Assembly: GCA_902388545.1 (NCBI GenBank)
Contig: CABMPS010000093.1
Span: 1-7,384, forward strand
Direction of reading: 5' to 3'
DNA: 7,384 nucleotides
Source: an uncultured Collinsella sp.
Lineage (GTDB): Bacteria; Actinomycetota; Coriobacteriia; Coriobacteriales; Coriobacteriaceae
The notes below the pieces were generated by a model. It saw only the letters and a list, made by a program, of their open reading frames with translations. It did not search any database and was not told the DNA's origin. The translations under genes and the position numbers were made by a program. Below are positions 5,855 through 7,384 of this stretch, piece after piece. Numbering within the stretch: the stretch's first letter is position 1; each line of letters begins with the position of its first letter.

Positions 5855-6133
5855 TTAGAACGGCGCGTACTCGTCGTACAGGTCCTCGGCCTCGCCAGAG
5901 GCATTGACCTGCTCGACGCGGGTAACGCCGGGTACGTGCTCCTTCAGGATGCGCTCGATACCCATGGACAGGGTCAGCGAGCTCATGGGGCAGCCGGCGC
6001 AAGCGCCCTGCAGCTCCAGTTTGACGACGCCCTCATCGTCAACGCCCACATACTCCATATCGCCGCCATCGGCCTGCAGGTTGGGGCGAATCTCCTCAAG
6101 AACCTTCTTAAGCAGCTCTTCGTTAACAGCCAC
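5855..6133 (-). CDS. NifU C-terminal domain (Nfu-type) Fe-S protein
   Basis: A 92-residue stand-alone NifU C-terminal domain. Such proteins hold a 4Fe-4S cluster between subunits of a dimer and pass it to target enzymes, or help repair Fe-S clusters. The motif RPNLQADGGDMEYVGV (16-31) and the cluster ligands in GACAGCPMSS (43-52, Cys45 and Cys48) are intact. The remainder, LTLSMGIERILKEHVPGVTRVEQV, is standard. The C-terminus has a short acidic tail ending DLYDEYAPF. The start is GTG at 6133, with AAAGGAG five bases upstream. No other Fe-S assembly genes lie nearby, so partners cannot be told from context. The leader carries a CGCGGGC palindrome. Confidence 0.93.
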   Translation of the reverse strand: MAVNEELLKKVLEEIRPNLQADGGDMEYVGVDDEGVVKLELQGACAGCPMSSLTLSMGIERILKEHVPGVTRVEQVNASGEAEDLYDEYAPF

Positions 6134-6155
6134 AGGGGCTCCTTTCTCACAATAA

Positions 6156-6171
6156 CGCGGGCACGCCCGCG
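6156..6171 (-). promoter_or_regulatory. GC-rich palindrome in the leader of the NifU-like gene
   Basis: CGCGGGC and GCCCGCG are separated by two bases, 23 bases before the GTG at 6133. On the transcript this could be a 6-base stem with a four-base loop followed by UUAUUGU. It could equally be a DNA operator. It is flanked by two copies of ACAGGGGCT (6132-6140 and 6173-6181). A weak -10-like TAACAT (6182-6187) lies just upstream. Function is unknown. Confidence 0.4.
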
Positions 6172-6244
6172 GACAGGGGCTATGTTACTACAGCCATGTA
6201 CCCGCTCACGAGCCATCCATGCGCGCGGACACGACTTTCACGAG

Positions 6245-6275
6245 CAGTCAATTTGGGACGGGGCTCTTTTGGCTG
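6245..6275 (+). repeat. Possible degenerate palindromic repeat (copy D)
   Basis: CAGTCAA (6245-6251) and TTGGCTG (6269-6275) can pair with one G-T wobble around a loop containing GGGACGGGG, one base from the GGGACAGG core. It is in the gap after the dCMP deaminase gene. The match is weak and may be chance. Confidence 0.3.
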
Positions 6276-6303
6276 TTTTGCCGCCAGCTGGCGTTGGCAC
6301 GCG

Positions 6304-6828
6304 CTACTGCCGAGCCTGTCCCCCGGTACCAATCTGGACATCGACGATGACCTGGCGGTAGCTGATGCCGCAGGAGTCGAGAATGCGGCGGCTGATACGG
6401 CCGTCATCGGTGTCGGCATATTTATTGTCCAGGTAGACGACCTCGCCCACGCCCACCTGCGCCAGGATCTTGGCGCAGTCGTGGCACGGGAACAGCGTGA
6501 CGTAAACCGTGGAACCCTCGAGGTCCTTGAGCGAGCCACGGTAGTTGAGCACGGCGTTGGCCTCGGCATGGACCACGTAGTTGTGCTTGTCCTGCAGCGG
6601 GTCATCGCTCGTACCCCACGGGAAAAAGTCGTCGTTGAGCGCCGAGGGCGTGCCGTTGTAACCCACCGAAAGGATGCGGTGGTTGGTGCTGGCGATGCAC
6701 GCTCCCACCTGCGTGTTGGGGTCCTTGCTGCGGCGCTGCGCGGCGATGGCCACGCTCATAAAGAACTCGTCCCAGCTAATAACGTCGCGGCGCTTGCCCG
6801 ACGCGGTTTGATGAAGATCGTCCGACAT
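6304..6828 (-). CDS. dCMP deaminase (ComEB/Dctd family)
   Basis: Zinc-dependent deaminase of 174 residues that converts dCMP to dUMP, feeding thymidylate synthesis in the cytoplasm. The zinc and catalytic residues are intact: HAEANAV (87-93, His87 ligand, Glu89 proton shuttle) and FPCHDCAK (113-120, Cys115 and Cys118 ligands). DPNTQVGACI (37-46), GYNGTPSAL (56-64) and a DDFFPWG segment (66-72) are typical of dCMP deaminases rather than cytidine or tRNA deaminases. The helix after the second cysteine and the VVYLDNKY strand complete the fold. I chose the ATG at 6828 because GGAGG lies eight bases upstream; an in-frame start at 6864 would begin inside the predicted promoter. In competence-proficient Firmicutes the homologue is called comEB, but no competence genes are visible here. 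Allosteric dCTP/dTTP control cannot be judged from sequence. Confidence 0.95.
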   Translation of the reverse strand: MSDDLHQTASGKRRDVISWDEFFMSVAIAAQRRSKDPNTQVGACIASTNHRILSVGYNGTPSALNDDFFPWGTSDDPLQDKHNYVVHAEANAVLNYRGSLKDLEGSTVYVTLFPCHDCAKILAQVGVGEVVYLDNKYADTDDGRISRRILDSCGISYRQVIVDVQIGTGGQARQ

Positions 6829-6836
6829 GGCAGACA

Positions 6837-6841
6837 CCTCC
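6837..6841 (-). promoter_or_regulatory. Ribosome binding site fixing the dCMP deaminase start
   Basis: GGAGG on the minus strand, eight bases before the ATG at 6828. It rules against the longer start at 6864, which has no such site. Confidence 0.75.
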
Positions 6842-6862
6842 GCAATCGCAATAGTTTGGCCC

Positions 6863-6871
6863 ATTGTAGCA
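6863..6871 (-). promoter_or_regulatory. Predicted extended -10 promoter for the dCMP deaminase gene
   Basis: TGCTACAAT on the minus strand is an extended -10 element (TGN followed by TACAAT, one base from consensus). It would start a transcript near 6856, leaving a leader of about 28 bases. No good -35 is visible, as is common for extended -10 promoters. Confidence 0.5.
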
Positions 6872-6881
6872 GGTGAAAGGT

Positions 6882-6906
6882 AGGGGCGCTTATCCCACCA
6901 GCCCCT
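6882..6906 (-). terminator. Weak hairpin after coaX
   Basis: AGGGGC and GCCCCT form a 6-base stem around a 13-base loop just after the coaX stop. The following ACCTTTC is a poor U-tract, so termination here is doubtful. Confidence 0.28.
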
Positions 6907-6910
6907 CGCC

Positions 6911-7384
6911 CTACGCGCAGCGGGGCTTTTGGTTGATGCGGTAGAGCTCGGCGAGACCCCGCAACGTCAGCGCGTCGTCTACCGTCAGGCTATGGCCGAC
7001 CAGCGCCGCAAGTGCCTCGGCATCGTCGCCGGTAATGACGATGGGCACATCGCCCTCTCCCGCGGCCTTGGTCGCGCGCATCTCGGCAAGCACCATGTCG
7101 AGCATTCCGTCGATGCGGGCTACCTCGCCCAAAACCACACCCGAGCGCATGGCCTCGCGCGTGTTGCGTCCGATGACGTGCGTTGGCGCCGAGGGCTCAA
7201 CCTGGGGTAGGCGCGCTGCTGCCGCCGAAAGCGAACGGGCGCCGAGGGCCAGGCCTGGCGCGATAACGCCGCCCACAAAGGTACCGTGCACGTCGATGAC
7301 CTCGATATTGGTCGTCGTGCCCAGGTCAATCACGATGCACGGCGAGCCGTAGACGGCGCGGGCCCGGCGAATCCGAAGAGTTGC
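6911..7384 (-). CDS. coaX: Type III pantothenate kinase CoaX, 5' part outside the window
   Basis: The C-terminal 157 residues of a type III pantothenate kinase, which phosphorylates pantothenate in the first committed step of coenzyme A synthesis. The frame stays open to the right edge, so about the first 100 residues lie beyond it. The GTG at 7333 is an internal codon, not a start. Family motifs are present in order: YGSPCIVIDLGTTT (the DxGT phosphate-binding and catalytic aspartate motif), GTFVGGVIAPGLALGARSL, a LP.VEP segment, IGRNTREAMRSGVVLG, and LTLRGLAELY near the end. One oddity is ITGDDAEAL where the family usually has TGG followed by a hydrophobic residue and Ala. The gene ends 82 bases before the dCMP deaminase start. 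CoaX enzymes generally need a monovalent cation and are not feedback-inhibited by CoA; whether that holds here is inferred from family. Confidence 0.92.
   Translation of the reverse strand, partial: ATLRIRRARAVYGSPCIVIDLGTTTNIEVIDVHGTFVGGVIAPGLALGARSLSAAAARLPQVEPSAPTHVIGRNTREAMRSGVVLGEVARIDGMLDMVLAEMRATKAAGEGDVPIVITGDDAEALAALVGHSLTVDDALTLRGLAELYRINQKPRCA

Noticed and set aside
6282..6293. CGCCAGCTGGCG, a perfect 12-base palindrome after the dCMP deaminase stop.
   Set aside because: As RNA it leaves little room for a loop and no U-tract follows on either strand; it could be an operator but nothing supports that.
6315..6323. An exact GGGGACAGG core on the minus strand in the 3' end of the dCMP deaminase gene.
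   Set aside because: No pairing arms flank it and it encodes ordinary residues of the protein tail, so chance is the simplest reading.
1..7384. A search by eye for tRNA genes, CRISPR arrays, insertion sequences, toxin-antitoxin pairs and defence genes.
   Set aside because: No cloverleaf, regularly spaced repeat, transposase or known defence domain was seen; the genes are housekeeping or envelope genes.

Overview
The window is GC-rich (roughly 60% by eye) and every gene I can support lies on the minus strand. The proteins (a YebC-type regulator, an Asp23/AmaP/DUF2273 envelope trio, Lgt, a lone NifU C-terminal domain, ComEB-type dCMP deaminase, CoaX) and their codon use suggest a Gram-positive actinobacterium. 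Collinsella or another member of Coriobacteriia is my best guess; this is inferred from family resemblance and was not searched.

Layout in transcription order (right to left). A 5'-truncated type III pantothenate kinase (coaX) runs off the right edge and ends at 6911. A dCMP deaminase gene follows (6828-6304) with its own extended -10 promoter. After a 170-base gap comes a 92-residue NifU-like Fe-S protein (6133-5855), then a strong hairpin that probably terminates transcription, then lgt (5745-4924), the prolipoprotein diacylglyceryl transferase. Between lgt and the next gene is a 135-base gap holding two perfect palindromes in opposite orientation. The next gene (4788-2605) encodes a 727-residue polytopic membrane protein of GT-C glycosyltransferase type, resembling DUF6020 proteins. 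A third, decayed palindrome sits at its 3' end. Then comes yebC (2437-1631) with a clear terminator. The last unit is a compact three-gene envelope-stress operon, amaP (1464-919), a DUF2273 gene (926-549) and asp23/gls24 (504-4), read from a promoter whose -10 box overlaps the yebC terminator tail.

Most of this is housekeeping: cofactor synthesis, dTMP supply, Fe-S handling, lipoprotein maturation and envelope homeostasis. Lgt, the GT-C-like protein and the Asp23 trio all act at the membrane, but nothing shows that they form one pathway. No phage, plasmid, CRISPR, transposase, tRNA or rRNA is visible. The most notable non-coding signal is a family of short palindromes with the core GGGACAGG (two intact copies, one decayed, one doubtful). 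They bracket the membrane-protein gene and resemble REP-type elements. I see no evidence for a new multi-gene system here.
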